Below, piece by piece: positions 8,851 to 17,158 of a DNA stretch of 64,000 bases (the first letter of the stretch is position 1; each line of letters starts with the position of its first letter). The notes beneath the pieces were generated by a model. That model ran no database searches. It worked only from the letters and a program-made list of their open reading frames with translations, and was not told the origin of the DNA. Origin of the DNA: Sphingomonas sp. LC-1 (GTDB taxonomy: Bacteria > Pseudomonadota > Alphaproteobacteria > Sphingomonadales > Sphingomonadaceae); NCBI RefSeq assembly GCF_025371035.1, contig NZ_JANZXB010000009.1, positions 124,001 to 188,000 of the forward strand, read 5' to 3'. Both the position numbers and the translations under genes were made by a program.

Positions 8851-11730
8851 ATGCGGCTTTGGGCGGGTTTGATGCTGGCGAGTGCGATGCCGGCGATCGC
8901 GCAGGCGCAGATGGCGGCCACCCCCGCCACCCCCGCTACTTCCGCCCCCACGCCGCAGACGCCGGCCACGCCGGAGGCGGCGGCCTCATCCTCCCCGTCC
9001 GCCACCGCGGCAGCCGCGCTCCAGGGGACCCCGTCCGCCACTTCGCGCACCCAGCCCGAGCCGGAGGCCGATGAGGAAGAGGGCGAGGAGGGCGATGTCG
9101 TCGTCACCGCCCGGCGTGAGCCGGGTCGGGTGCCCGGCGACATTCCCCCCGACCAGCAATTGAGCCCCGCCGACATTCGCAGCTATGGCGTGTCGAGCGT
9201 TGCCGACCTGCTGACCGAACTCGCGCCGCAGACGACCAGCGGGCGCGGCGGATCGCCGGTGATCCTGCTCAACGGTCGCCGCATCGCGGGCTTCCAGGAA
9301 ATTCGCGACCTGCCGACCGAGGCGATCCTGCGCGTCGACATCCTGCCCGAGGAAGTCGCGCTGAAATATGGCTATCGCGCCGATCAGAAGGTGGTCAACT
9401 TCGTCCTGCGCCCCCGCTTCCGCTCGCTGGCGGTCGAGGCGATCGGCAAGGTGCCGACGCAGGGCGGTTCCGCCATGGGGCAGTTGCGGCTCGACCAGTT
9501 GCAGATCCGGCGCGACCGGCGGCTGAGCATCCACACCGATTATTCGGAAACTTCGCGACTGACCGAGGCGGAACGCGGGATCATCGCGCCCTCGTCCAAC
9601 GCATCGCTGGGCGGCAATATCGTCACCGCCGACCCCGGCCTCGCCGCGCTGACCGGCACCAGCTCCAGCGTGGTCGGGCTGCCGAGCGGGTTGAGCGCGG
9701 CACCCAGCCTCGCGCAACTGGCGGGCAGCCCCGCGACCAGCACCGACGTGACCCCCTATCGCACGCTGCAATCGGCGCAGCGGCAATGGGACGCCAATAT
9801 CGTTTATGCGCGCAACATCTTCGGCAAGGTGTCCGCCTCGTTCAACGCCGAGGTGCAAACGACGCAGAGCAACAGCTGGAACGGCCTGCCATCGGCCAAT
9901 CTGGTGGTGCCTGCGGGCAATCCCTATTCGCCCTTCGCCACGACCGCCACGGTCAGCCGCCTCAGCGATGCCTATGGTCCGCTGGTCCAGAACAATACCG
10001 GACTGACCGCGCATCTGGGCACGGTGTTCAACGGTGACATCGGCAAGTGGCGCTGGTCGCTGACCGGGGCCTATGACCGGGCGGAGAGCCGGGTCGCGAC
10101 TGATACCGGGCTGGACGTCACCGGGTTGCAGGCGCGGTTGGACGCGGGCGATCCGACCGCCAATCCCTATGGTCCGCTCGATGGGCTGGGGATGGCGGCG
10201 CGCAATTTCGCCCGCTCGACCTCCTCCTCGGGCGAAGTCGATGCCCTGCTCAATGGCCGGGTCTTCGCGCTTCCGGCGGGCGATGTGCAGGCCAGCGTCA
10301 AGCTGGGCGGGCAGACCAGCGATTTCTCCAGCAGTTCGACGCGGTTCGGGCTGGTCCAGACCGGCGACGTGTCGCGCGACATCGTCAATGGCCAGGTCAA
10401 TCTGGACCTGCCCATCGCCAATCGCGATCGCCAGATCCTGGGTGCGATCGGCGACCTGTCGCTGAACGTCAATGTCGGGGCCGATCACCTGTCGGACTTC
10501 GGCACGCTGACCACGGTGGGATATGGTGCCAACTGGTCGCCGCTGGACGGCGTGCGCGTCATCGCCTCCTGGACCGATCAGGAGGACGCCCCCACCGCGC
10601 AGCAACTGGGCAATCCGACGATCACCACGCCCAATGTCCGCCTGTTCGACTATGTGCGCGGGACGACCGCGACGATCACCGCCGTGACCGGGGGCAACCC
10701 GGCGCTGGTCGCGGACAATCGCCATGTCATGAAGCTGGGCCTGACGCTGAAGCCATGGCGTGAGCGGGACATCAACCTGACCGCCAACTATTATCGGATC
10801 AACACCGACGATCCGATCGCCTCCTTCCCCACGCCGACCGCGGCGATCGAGGCGGCGTTCCCGGATCGCTTCTCGCGCGACGCGGCGGACAACCTGCTCC
10901 GTGTCGATTCGCGCCCGATCAACTTCGCCCAGACCGAGCGGTCGCAGCTTCGCTGGGGGATCAACTTCTCACGGCCGATCAAGTCGAAGATCCAGAAGGA
11001 ACTGGAGGCGTTTCGTGCGGGCACCGGGCCCAATCCCTTTGCGGGCATGAATTTCCCCGGCCGGGGCGGCGGCCAGCGCGGCGAGGGGCAGGGCGGTGGA
11101 CAGGGCGCGCCCGGTGCGGCAGCGGGCGGCCCCGGCGGCCCCGGTGGCCCCGGTGGTCCGGGTGGTCCGGGTGGTCCGGGTGGTCCGGGTGGCGGAGGTT
11201 TCCGGGGGGGCGGCGGCTTTGGCGGCGGTCGTGGCGGCGGCGGCGGGCGGATGCAGTTCGCGCTCTACCACACCTGGACCTTAGCCGACCGGGTGACCGT
11301 GGCGGATGGCGGGCCCGTGCTCGACCTGCTGCGCGGCGATGCGATCGGGTCGAGTGGCGGCACCTCGCGCCATCAGCTGGAAGTGCAGGCGGGCTATTCC
11401 AACAACGGCGTCGGTGTCCGGCTGTCGGGGGATTGGCGTAGCGCGACGCGGGTCAATGGCGGCACCCCCGCCAATCCGCAGGCGCTGAACTTCGGCAGTC
11501 TGGCGACGATCGATCTGCGCCTGTTCGCCGATCTGGGTCAGCGGCTGGACCTGGTCCGTGCACACCCCTGGGTCCGTGGGACGCGGATCAGCCTGTCGGT
11601 CGACAATCTGTTCAACCAGCGCCAGAGGGTCACCGATGGTACGGGCACGGTGCCGATCGGTTACCAGCCCGGTTATCTCGATCCGCTGGGGCGCACGATC
11701 CGGCTATCGATCCGAAAACTCTTTTTCTGA
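8851..11730 (+). CDS. TonB-dependent receptor with Gly-Gly-Pro-rich insert
   Basis: A 959-residue outer-membrane protein. A signal peptide (MRLWAGLMLASAMPAIAQA) is followed by an Ala/Thr/Pro-rich linker (about 20-75) and an acidic run (EADEEEGEEGD). A plug domain (DIRSYGVSSVADLLTELAP, SPVILLNGRRIAGF) and a barrel ending in an aromatic residue (KLFF) complete it. Around residues 731-800 it has a glycine-rich insert with seven GGP units then poly-Gly, placed between barrel strands. That is uncommon and may be a surface loop. Substrate unknown; sphingomonads carry many such receptors for sugars, polyphenols and metal complexes. No transport partner is adjacent. Confidence 0.85.
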   Translation: MRLWAGLMLASAMPAIAQAQMAATPATPATSAPTPQTPATPEAAASSSPSATAAAALQGTPSATSRTQPEPEADEEEGEEGDVVVTARREPGRVPGDIPPDQQLSPADIRSYGVSSVADLLTELAPQTTSGRGGSPVILLNGRRIAGFQEIRDLPTEAILRVDILPEEVALKYGYRADQKVVNFVLRPRFRSLAVEAIGKVPTQGGSAMGQLRLDQLQIRRDRRLSIHTDYSETSRLTEAERGIIAPSSNASLGGNIVTADPGLAALTGTSSSVVGLPSGLSAAPSLAQLAGSPATSTDVTPYRTLQSAQRQWDANIVYARNIFGKVSASFNAEVQTTQSNSWNGLPSANLVVPAGNPYSPFATTATVSRLSDAYGPLVQNNTGLTAHLGTVFNGDIGKWRWSLTGAYDRAESRVATDTGLDVTGLQARLDAGDPTANPYGPLDGLGMAARNFARSTSSSGEVDALLNGRVFALPAGDVQASVKLGGQTSDFSSSSTRFGLVQTGDVSRDIVNGQVNLDLPIANRDRQILGAIGDLSLNVNVGADHLSDFGTLTTVGYGANWSPLDGVRVIASWTDQEDAPTAQQLGNPTITTPNVRLFDYVRGTTATITAVTGGNPALVADNRHVMKLGLTLKPWRERDINLTANYYRINTDDPIASFPTPTAAIEAAFPDRFSRDAADNLLRVDSRPINFAQTERSQLRWGINFSRPIKSKIQKELEAFRAGTGPNPFAGMNFPGRGGGQRGEGQGGGQGAPGAAAGGPGGPGGPGGPGGPGGPGGPGGGGFRGGGGFGGGRGGGGGRMQFALYHTWTLADRVTVADGGPVLDLLRGDAIGSSGGTSRHQLEVQAGYSNNGVGVRLSGDWRSATRVNGGTPANPQALNFGSLATIDLRLFADLGQRLDLVRAHPWVRGTRISLSVDNLFNQRQRVTDGTGTVPIGYQPGYLDPLGRTIRLSIRKLFF
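11125..11200 (+). repeat. in-frame GGP tandem repeat within the receptor gene
   Basis: About seven consecutive 9-base units encode Gly-Gly-Pro. The later units are nearly identical (GGTGGTCCG), the earlier ones use GGCGGCCCC and variants. Near-identical units suggest recent expansion by slippage, so copy number may differ between strains. Confidence 0.85.
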
Positions 11731-11920
11731 CGCCGCATAATAGCAGAACATGAAATTACTCCGGATCGGGACGAATTCCGGATCACAAACTTAAGTTTTT
11801 GGTTAACCTACCCTAATTTCGGCGTCATCATGGCCAGTGAAGAATTGCGACGGCGCAGCGGAATCGGAATACCGATCGAGTTGCCGTGCGGACGCAAGCT
11901 TTCTGACGGTGGGGTTTAAT

Positions 11921-12439
11921 ATGGGTCGGAGAGTGGAGGTCATGGATGACCGCTACGATGCAGGGGTAGAAGCCGGACTGCCGGGCATCGACGATCGCCT
12001 TCGTCGCATTCGCGATGAACTGGCCTTGGTCGAGTCGATGGTGCGTCAGGAGAATGAGACGCGGATCGTACCGTCCGATATTGGCCGGGTCATCCGTTCC
12101 GCGCGCGAGGGGGTCGGTCAGTTCTTCGACGCCAGCCTGTTCGCCGATCCGGCGTTCGACATGCTGTTGTTCGTCTTTCTGGAGGAAGAGGCGGGACGGC
12201 CGGTGGAAACCAGCGCCTGCTACCGCGCGTCCGGCGTACCCCGCACCACGGCGGTCCGCTGGATCAATATGCTGATCTCGCTGGGGATGTTCGAAAGTGC
12301 GCCGCACCCGACCGATCGCCGTCTGGCGCTGCTCAGCCTGAGCGAGTCGACGCGGGAGGGCGTGCGCCAATGGCTGGCGTCGCTGCGCCCGCTGATCGAG
12401 CGGATGACGCTGCGCGAGCCTCTGCCCGGTACGATCTGA
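11921..12439 (+). CDS. MarR-like winged-helix DNA-binding protein
   Basis: About 172 residues. The N-terminal third is polar and probably helical. The C-terminal half carries a winged-helix domain (FDMLLFVFLEEEAG, TSACYRASGVPRTTAVRWINMLISLGMFE, then the wing HPTDRRLALLSLSE) of MarR type. The likely role is transcriptional control, with unknown target. An in-frame ATG at 11837 would add 28 residues lacking family character, and an ATG at 11942 is also possible, so the start is uncertain. The gene is convergent with the chemotaxis cluster. Confidence 0.7.
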   Translation: MGRRVEVMDDRYDAGVEAGLPGIDDRLRRIRDELALVESMVRQENETRIVPSDIGRVIRSAREGVGQFFDASLFADPAFDMLLFVFLEEEAGRPVETSACYRASGVPRTTAVRWINMLISLGMFESAPHPTDRRLALLSLSESTREGVRQWLASLRPLIERMTLREPLPGTI

Positions 12440-12445
12440 TCCGGG

Positions 12446-12760
12446 TCAGCGCGCGTCGGCGATCCGGGTGCGCAGGCTGTCGGCCAGGGTCTCCAGCGTG
12501 ACGCCGTCGATCCGATCGGACAGCGGCGCATCAGATCGCAATATGTCGGCGATCGCCAGTTGCACCTGGGTGATCCGGTCGACCGACTGGATGCCCACCA
12601 TATGGCGGCGCAGCGTGTCCGCATCGCTCGCCAGCTCATAGGCGAGGTCGGCGAGCGAGCGGGTCAGTTCGACCAGCTCCTCGGCCAGGGCATGGGCCAG
12701 CGGGCGGTCGACACCGCCCGCCGACACCATGCCGGACATGTCCTGGATCATTTGCTGCAC
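12446..12760 (-). CDS. uncharacterised small protein ending the chemotaxis operon
   Basis: A 104-residue acidic, predicted all-helical protein. No membrane segment, signal peptide or motif is recognised. Its start overlaps the end of the upstream CheB-like gene by 13 bases, so it is translationally coupled and belongs to the chemotaxis operon. The spacing of hydrophobic residues (LAEELVELTRSLADLAYELA) suggests a coiled coil or helical bundle. It could be a partner or localiser of the adjacent degenerate CheB. No function is assigned. Confidence 0.65.
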   Translation of the reverse strand: MQQMIQDMSGMVSAGGVDRPLAHALAEELVELTRSLADLAYELASDADTLRRHMVGIQSVDRITQVQLAIADILRSDAPLSDRIDGVTLETLADSLRTRIADAR

Positions 12761-13761
12761 AGCTTCAGGATATTGGCGGCGATCGCATCGCCCGCCACCG
12801 GTTGCGACACCGCACCCTTGGACAGGGTGAAGTCGGTGCCGTTCCGCCCGATGGCATAGGCCCCGCCCGCCAGCATGGCCCGCAGGCCCGCCGAGCCGTC
12901 CTCATCGTCCAGCGCGACCAGCACGCCCAGGCCGTTGCTGCCCGCCGCCTTGGCGACCGACGCGAAAAGCAGCGAGATGGACGGACGCTCGCCCGCCACG
13001 GGTTCGCGGGCGAGCAGGCGGATCGTACCGGCGGGCCAGCTGTCGACCACCATATGCGTCTCGCCCTGCGGCGCGAAATAGATGGTGCCCTGTTCCACCT
13101 TCATGCCGTCGGTCGCCTCGACCACCTTCGGCGCGATCTGATCGCGCAACTGCTCGACCATCGGGGTCAGCAGGCCATCGGTCATCTGCTGCACGACCAG
13201 GGTGGGCGGGCAATTGGCGGGGAAGGCCTGGAACAGGTTGAACAGCGCCTGGGTGTTGGCGGCGTCCGCCCCGATCGCTAGGATACGGCCGTTCCAGTTC
13301 ATGGCGGCGGGGGGCGCCTTTCGGGCGTGGCCCAGTGCGCCCGCCTTGGTCCGCTTCAGATCGGCATTGCGCGCCGACTTGATCCGCTTGCCCAGCTTGC
13401 CGATGATCGCGTCGAGTTCGGCCTGAACCGCCACCTTGGGTTTGGGGAAACAGTCGATCGCGCCCAGCCGCAGCGCCTCGATCGACTCGGCGGCACCGGC
13501 GGCGGTGCGGGTCGAGAACATGATGACCGGCATCGGCCGATTCTCCATGATCTCCGCCAGATAATCCAGCCCGCTCATGCCCGGCATCTCGACGTCCAGC
13601 GTCATCACCTCGGGCCGATACTGATCGACCATCGCGCGCGCTTCCGCCGCGCCGTCGGCGGCGCCGACCACGGCCACCCCCTTGATGCGTTCGAGCGCCC
13701 CCGAGATGAGGACCCGCATCGTCAGCGAGTCGTCGACCACCAGAACCTTTACGTCGGCCAT
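12748..13761 (-). CDS. degenerate CheB-like response regulator (methylesterase active site lost)
   Basis: A 337-residue protein with CheB architecture. The receiver domain (about 1-125) keeps the acidic pair Asp10/Asp11, phosphoacceptor Asp56 and Lys107. The C-terminal domain aligns with CheB methylesterase, but the nucleophile motif GASTGG reads GADAAN, with Asp166 in the Ser position. The catalytic-His motif QHM reads QQM (Gln192), and TGMGxDG is altered to ALDDEDG, keeping only Asp288. It therefore should not hydrolyse receptor methyl esters. It lies downstream of cheW in the same operon as an intact cheB. It could be a phosphate sink, a competitor for receptors, or an adaptor. Confidence 0.85.
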   Translation of the reverse strand: MADVKVLVVDDSLTMRVLISGALERIKGVAVVGAADGAAEARAMVDQYRPEVMTLDVEMPGMSGLDYLAEIMENRPMPVIMFSTRTAAGAAESIEALRLGAIDCFPKPKVAVQAELDAIIGKLGKRIKSARNADLKRTKAGALGHARKAPPAAMNWNGRILAIGADAANTQALFNLFQAFPANCPPTLVVQQMTDGLLTPMVEQLRDQIAPKVVEATDGMKVEQGTIYFAPQGETHMVVDSWPAGTIRLLAREPVAGERPSISLLFASVAKAAGSNGLGVLVALDDEDGSAGLRAMLAGGAYAIGRNGTDFTLSKGAVSQPVAGDAIAANILKLCSK

Positions 13762-13808
13762 TACGCAATACCTTCCAAAACGGATACGCCGTCACGTCAC
13801 TTGAGTTG

Positions 13809-14252
13809 TTACGCCGCCTCGGCGGTGAGGTGGGTGCTGTCCGACAGCCGGTCGAGCGCCAGGATCAGGATCAGCCGCTGTTCGATGGTCGCCAGCCCTT
13901 CCAGGAAATGCGCCGCCGTCGCCTCGCCCATGTCGGGCAGCGGCTGCATCGATTCGGGGGGAACCGAGACGATGTCGTTGACCGCATCGACGATCAGGCC
14001 CTGAAGCTGGTCGCCGATCCGGACCACGATGATGACGTGACGCGCGCTGGGATCGGTGATGCCCCAGCCCAGCCGGTGCCGCAGGTCCAGGACCGGCAGG
14101 ACGATGCCGCGCAGGTTGACGACGCCGCGCACATGGGCGGGCACGTTGGGCAGCGGGGTGGCGGGCGACCAGGCGCGGATTTCGCGGATCGCCATGATGT
14201 CGACGCCCAGTATCTGGTCGCCGAGCTGGAAGGTGATGAGCTGACGCGACAT
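13809..14252 (-). CDS. cheW: chemotaxis coupling protein CheW
   Basis: A 147-residue CheW protein linking chemoreceptors to the CheA kinase. The SH3-like double barrel is recognisable from ITFQLGDQILGVDIMAIREI, VRGVVNLRGIVLPVLDLRHRLG (the conserved NLRG receptor- and kinase-contact region) and the VDAVNDIVSVPPE segment. The Met at 14252 is chosen because homology begins there; further upstream sequence is not CheW-like. It follows cheY by 17 bases in the operon. Confidence 0.93.
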   Translation of the reverse strand: MSRQLITFQLGDQILGVDIMAIREIRAWSPATPLPNVPAHVRGVVNLRGIVLPVLDLRHRLGWGITDPSARHVIIVVRIGDQLQGLIVDAVNDIVSVPPESMQPLPDMGEATAAHFLEGLATIEQRLILILALDRLSDSTHLTAEAA

Positions 14253-14269
14253 GGTCCTGTCCTCCGGGA

Positions 14270-14647
14270 TCAATGCAGCACGCGACGAATGGCCGCGGCG
14301 AGCTTTTCGGGGTTGAAGGGCTTGACGATCCATCCGGTCGCCCCGGCCTCACGCGCGCGCGCCTTTTTCTCGTCCGAGCTTTCGGTGGTCAGGACGAGGA
14401 TCGGCAGGTTGCGATGCCCCGGCTGGCGGCGCAGCGCCTCGATCAGGCCGAAACCGTCCATGCGCGGCATGTTGATGTCGGTGATGACCAGGTCGGGCGC
14501 GGTGTCGGGCGTCACGCCGTCCAGCGTGTCGAGCGCATGGACGCCGTCCTCGGCTTCCAGAACCCGATAGCCCATGTCGGTCAGCGCGGCACGCAGAAGC
14601 ATCCGCATGCTGGGCGAATCATCCACGGTCATGATGGTCTGGGACAC
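14270..14647 (-). CDS. cheY: chemotaxis response regulator CheY
   Basis: A 125-residue single receiver domain. Conserved residues are the acidic pair (VDDSPSM), the phosphoacceptor in LVITDINMPRMDG, the Thr of LTTESSD and the Lys of WIVKPFNPEKL. It is phosphorylated by CheA and acts on the flagellar switch or related target. GTG at 14647 has an AAAGG site 7 bases upstream and gives the usual CheY length. An ATG at 14692 overlapping the cheD stop (TGATG) would add 15 residues unlike the family and is the alternative. Confidence 0.92.
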   Translation of the reverse strand: MSQTIMTVDDSPSMRMLLRAALTDMGYRVLEAEDGVHALDTLDGVTPDTAPDLVITDINMPRMDGFGLIEALRRQPGHRNLPILVLTTESSDEKKARAREAGATGWIVKPFNPEKLAAAIRRVLH

Positions 14648-14691
14648 GAACTGGCCTTTCGTCTTCGAATTCGGGAATGGGATGATGGTCA

Positions 14692-15279
14692 TCAAAAGAA
14701 CTCCACGTCGCCGGTCGCAGCGGGCGGAGGGGTGGGGCGGGCGATGCGCGGTGGCGGCAAGGGCGCGTCGGTGACATGGCGGCACCGGGCGAGGCCGAGC
14801 GCGGGACGGAATTCGACGCGGCGCGCGCTGATCCCGCCGACATCCTCGCCGACCAGCGCGATCCGCTCGTCCGCCAGGAAGCGACGCGCGAATTGCGCAT
14901 TGGCCTGTCCGATGTCGCGAAAGCCGTCGCGCATCATCGCGCCGCCGAACAGCCGCGCCTTCAGGCTATGCCGTTGCGCTCCCACGGCCATCATCGCGTT
15001 GATCAATACTTCCATCGCGTAGACACCATAACGCTGCATAGATTTAGGATCGGTATCCGCGACGCCCGGTTCGGCCAGCAGAAAATGATTGAGCCCGCCC
15101 ACGCCCGCGATCGGATCGTAGAGGCAGGCCGAGATGCAACTGCCCAGCACGGTGGTCAGCACGACATCCTTTTCCTGGCTGACGCGGGTTTCGCCCTGGA
15201 TCACATTGATCCGGCGAAGGCCGTCGCGCTGCGCCATGCGGGGGATGGGCGGCATTGGGGGGCTGGTGGCGACCATCAT
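14692..15279 (-). CDS. cheD: chemoreceptor glutamine deamidase CheD
   Basis: A 195-residue protein. The catalytic Cys lies in [13 protein letters not shown] and the catalytic His in [10 protein letters not shown], in the family's order, followed by the ARLFGGAMM motif. CheD deamidates specific Gln residues of chemoreceptors to Glu so they can be methylated. ATG 15279 overlaps the cheB stop as ATGA, fixing the start and indicating coupled translation. No cheC is present here, so regulation through CheC is not expected from this locus. A Pro-rich C-terminal tail ([13 protein letters not shown]) is unusual. Confidence 0.92.
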   Translation of the reverse strand: MMVATSPPMPPIPRMAQRDGLRRINVIQGETRVSQEKDVVLTTVLGSCISACLYDPIAGVGGLNHFLLAEPGVADTDPKSMQRYGVYAMEVLINAMMAVGAQRHSLKARLFGGAMMRDGFRDIGQANAQFARRFLADERIALVGEDVGGISARRVEFRPALGLARCRHVTDAPLPPPRIARPTPPPAATGDVEFF

Positions 15280-16289
15280 GCGCGACACCCGTCGATCAGG
15301 GCGGGCGCGATCCGGGCGAGCGTCAGCTGCCGGCTGACCGCGCCGATCTCGTGCGCGACGCCGGGCATGCCATAGACGACGCAGCTGTCGCGGTCCTGCC
15401 CCACGGTCAGGCAGCCCTGTCCGCGCATGGCCAGCAGCCCTTCGGCCCCGTCGCGGCCCATGCCGGTCAGAATCGCGCCCACCGCATGCGCGCCCGCGAC
15501 CTTGGCGACGCTCTGGAACAGGCGATCGACGGAGGGGCGGTGGCCGCTGGTCGGATCGTCGGGGATCAGCCGGGCGCGATACTGGCCCGCCGTGCCGCCG
15601 ATCTCCAGATGATGGGTGCCGCCCGGTGCCAGATAGACATGGCCGGGAAGCAGCGGCTGGCCGTGCCGTGCCTCGGCCACGGTCGGCTTGGACAGCCGGT
15701 CGAGCCGCGCGGCGAAGCTGGTGGTGAAGGTCGCGGGCATATGCTGGACGATGACCGTCGGCGGGCAATTGGCGGGAAAGCCGCTCAGGACCTGGATCAG
15801 CGCCTCGACCCCGCCGGTCGATGCCCCGATGGCGATCATGGACTGGGGGCGCGGCTGGAAATTCGCCATCGACACCGGTGCCGGCGGCAAGCCTATGGGA
15901 CGAGGGCGGCGGCTGCCCGCCGCGGCCTTGACGCTGTTGATCAGGCTGCGGTCGACGCAGCCGGCAGCGGGCTTGGCGCAGCAGTCCACCGCGCCCAGCT
16001 CCAGTGCGCGGATCGTCACTTCCGCGCCCGCCTGGGTCAGCGTCGACAGCATCACCACCGGCATCGGGCGCAACCGCATGATGCGTTCGAGGAAATCGAG
16101 CCCGTTCATGTCGGGCATTTCGACATCCAGCGTCAGGACATCGGGGTCCAGCGTCTTGATCATGTCGCGCGCCTGATGCGGCCCTTCGGCGGCACCGACC
16201 ACCTCGATCTCGGGGTCGCGGCTCAACATCCCCGCGATCAGCGCGCGCATGGTGGGGGAATCATCGACGATCAGCGTGCGTATGGCCAT
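15276..16289 (-). CDS. cheB: protein-glutamate methylesterase CheB
   Basis: A 337-residue CheB with intact active sites. The receiver domain has Asp9/Asp10 and phosphoacceptor Asp55. The esterase domain has Ser157 in IGASTGG, His183 in VQHMP and Asp280 in TGMGRDG. It removes methyl groups from chemoreceptors for adaptation and can deamidate Gln. It overlaps cheR by one base at its start (TAATG) and cheD by four at its end. It is the active counterpart of the degenerate CheB-like protein encoded 1.5 kb downstream, which has exactly the same length. Confidence 0.96.
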   Translation of the reverse strand: MAIRTLIVDDSPTMRALIAGMLSRDPEIEVVGAAEGPHQARDMIKTLDPDVLTLDVEMPDMNGLDFLERIMRLRPMPVVMLSTLTQAGAEVTIRALELGAVDCCAKPAAGCVDRSLINSVKAAAGSRRPRPIGLPPAPVSMANFQPRPQSMIAIGASTGGVEALIQVLSGFPANCPPTVIVQHMPATFTTSFAARLDRLSKPTVAEARHGQPLLPGHVYLAPGGTHHLEIGGTAGQYRARLIPDDPTSGHRPSVDRLFQSVAKVAGAHAVGAILTGMGRDGAEGLLAMRGQGCLTVGQDRDSCVVYGMPGVAHEIGAVSRQLTLARIAPALIDGCRA

Positions 16290-17158
16290 TAGGAGACCTT
16301 CTGAAAAGCGGTGCGACCGATGCAGCGAAAGCGCGCCGATACTTCCGGCGGAACGCGTTCGGCATGGCCAATGTAAATGATGCCGCCATCGACCATCTGG
16401 TCGGCGAAGCGCGACAACAGCCGGGCCTTGGTCGCTTCGTCGAAATAGATCATGACGTTGCGACAGAAGATGACGTCGAACGGCCGCTTCATCGGCCAGC
16501 CGCGCAACAGGTTGAGTTCGCGAAACGCGATCGGCGCGCGCAGTGCGGGGTGGAGTTCGTCCTGCTCCCCGACCCGGCGGCACCAGGCCTGGCGCATCGA
16601 GGCGGGCATGGCGCGCGTCGTGTCGAGCGGATAGCGCCCCGCGCGTGCCGTCGCGATCACGCTGGGCGACAGGTCTGTCGCGAGCAGGCGGAAATCCTGG
16701 TTGGCCAGCTTCTCGGCGGCGCGGACATCCTGCCCCGCGATGGTCATCATCAGCGAATAGGGTTCCTCGCCGCTCGAACAGGCCGCCGACCAGACGCGCA
16801 CCCGCCCGCCACCCGCCAGACGCTGGAGGAAAGCGGGCCAAAGCTCGTCGCGGAAATGCTCGAAATGATGATTTTCGCGGAAGAAGGCGGTGTGGTTGGT
16901 GGTCAGCGCATCGACCGCCCGCGCCTTTTCCTCCGGATCATGCTCGATCATCGCCAGATAGGTCGGAAAGTCCGACAGCCCGCAGGCGCGCAGGCGCCGG
17001 GCCAGCCGCCCATAGATCAGCTTCGCCTTGCTATCGGGCAGCAATATGCCCGATTCGGCATAGATCATGTCCGCGATCGCGCGGTGGTCGGACGCCGAGA
17101 AGGCGAACTCCATCTCGCGGTCGTTGCCCTGGGGGACAATGGCGGACAGTGCGCTCAC
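16289..17158 (-). CDS. cheR: chemotaxis protein methyltransferase CheR
   Basis: A 289-residue SAM-dependent methyltransferase acting on receptor glutamates. The N-terminal helical domain ([20 protein letters not shown]) is followed by the SAM-binding motif [19 protein letters not shown] and by [14 protein letters not shown], both diagnostic. GTG at 17158 overlaps the cheA stop as GTGA and is taken as the start; an ATG 15 codons further in is possible. The mcp protein in this operon ends in a CheR-tether-like pentapeptide. Confidence 0.95.
   Translation of the reverse strand: MSALSAIVPQGNDREMEFAFSASDHRAIADMIYAESGILLPDSKAKLIYGRLARRLRACGLSDFPTYLAMIEHDPEEKARAVDALTTNHTAFFRENHHFEHFRDELWPAFLQRLAGGGRVRVWSAACSSGEEPYSLMMTIAGQDVRAAEKLANQDFRLLATDLSPSVIATARAGRYPLDTTRAMPASMRQAWCRRVGEQDELHPALRAPIAFRELNLLRGWPMKRPFDVIFCRNVMIYFDEATKARLLSRFADQMVDGGIIYIGHAERVPPEVSARFRCIGRTAFQKVS

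Noticed and set aside
11125-11250. Tandem 9-base units considered as a CRISPR-like or minisatellite array
   Set aside because: Units are contiguous, in frame and code for Gly-Gly-Pro; there are no spacers. Treated as a coding repeat. No CRISPR array was seen in the window.
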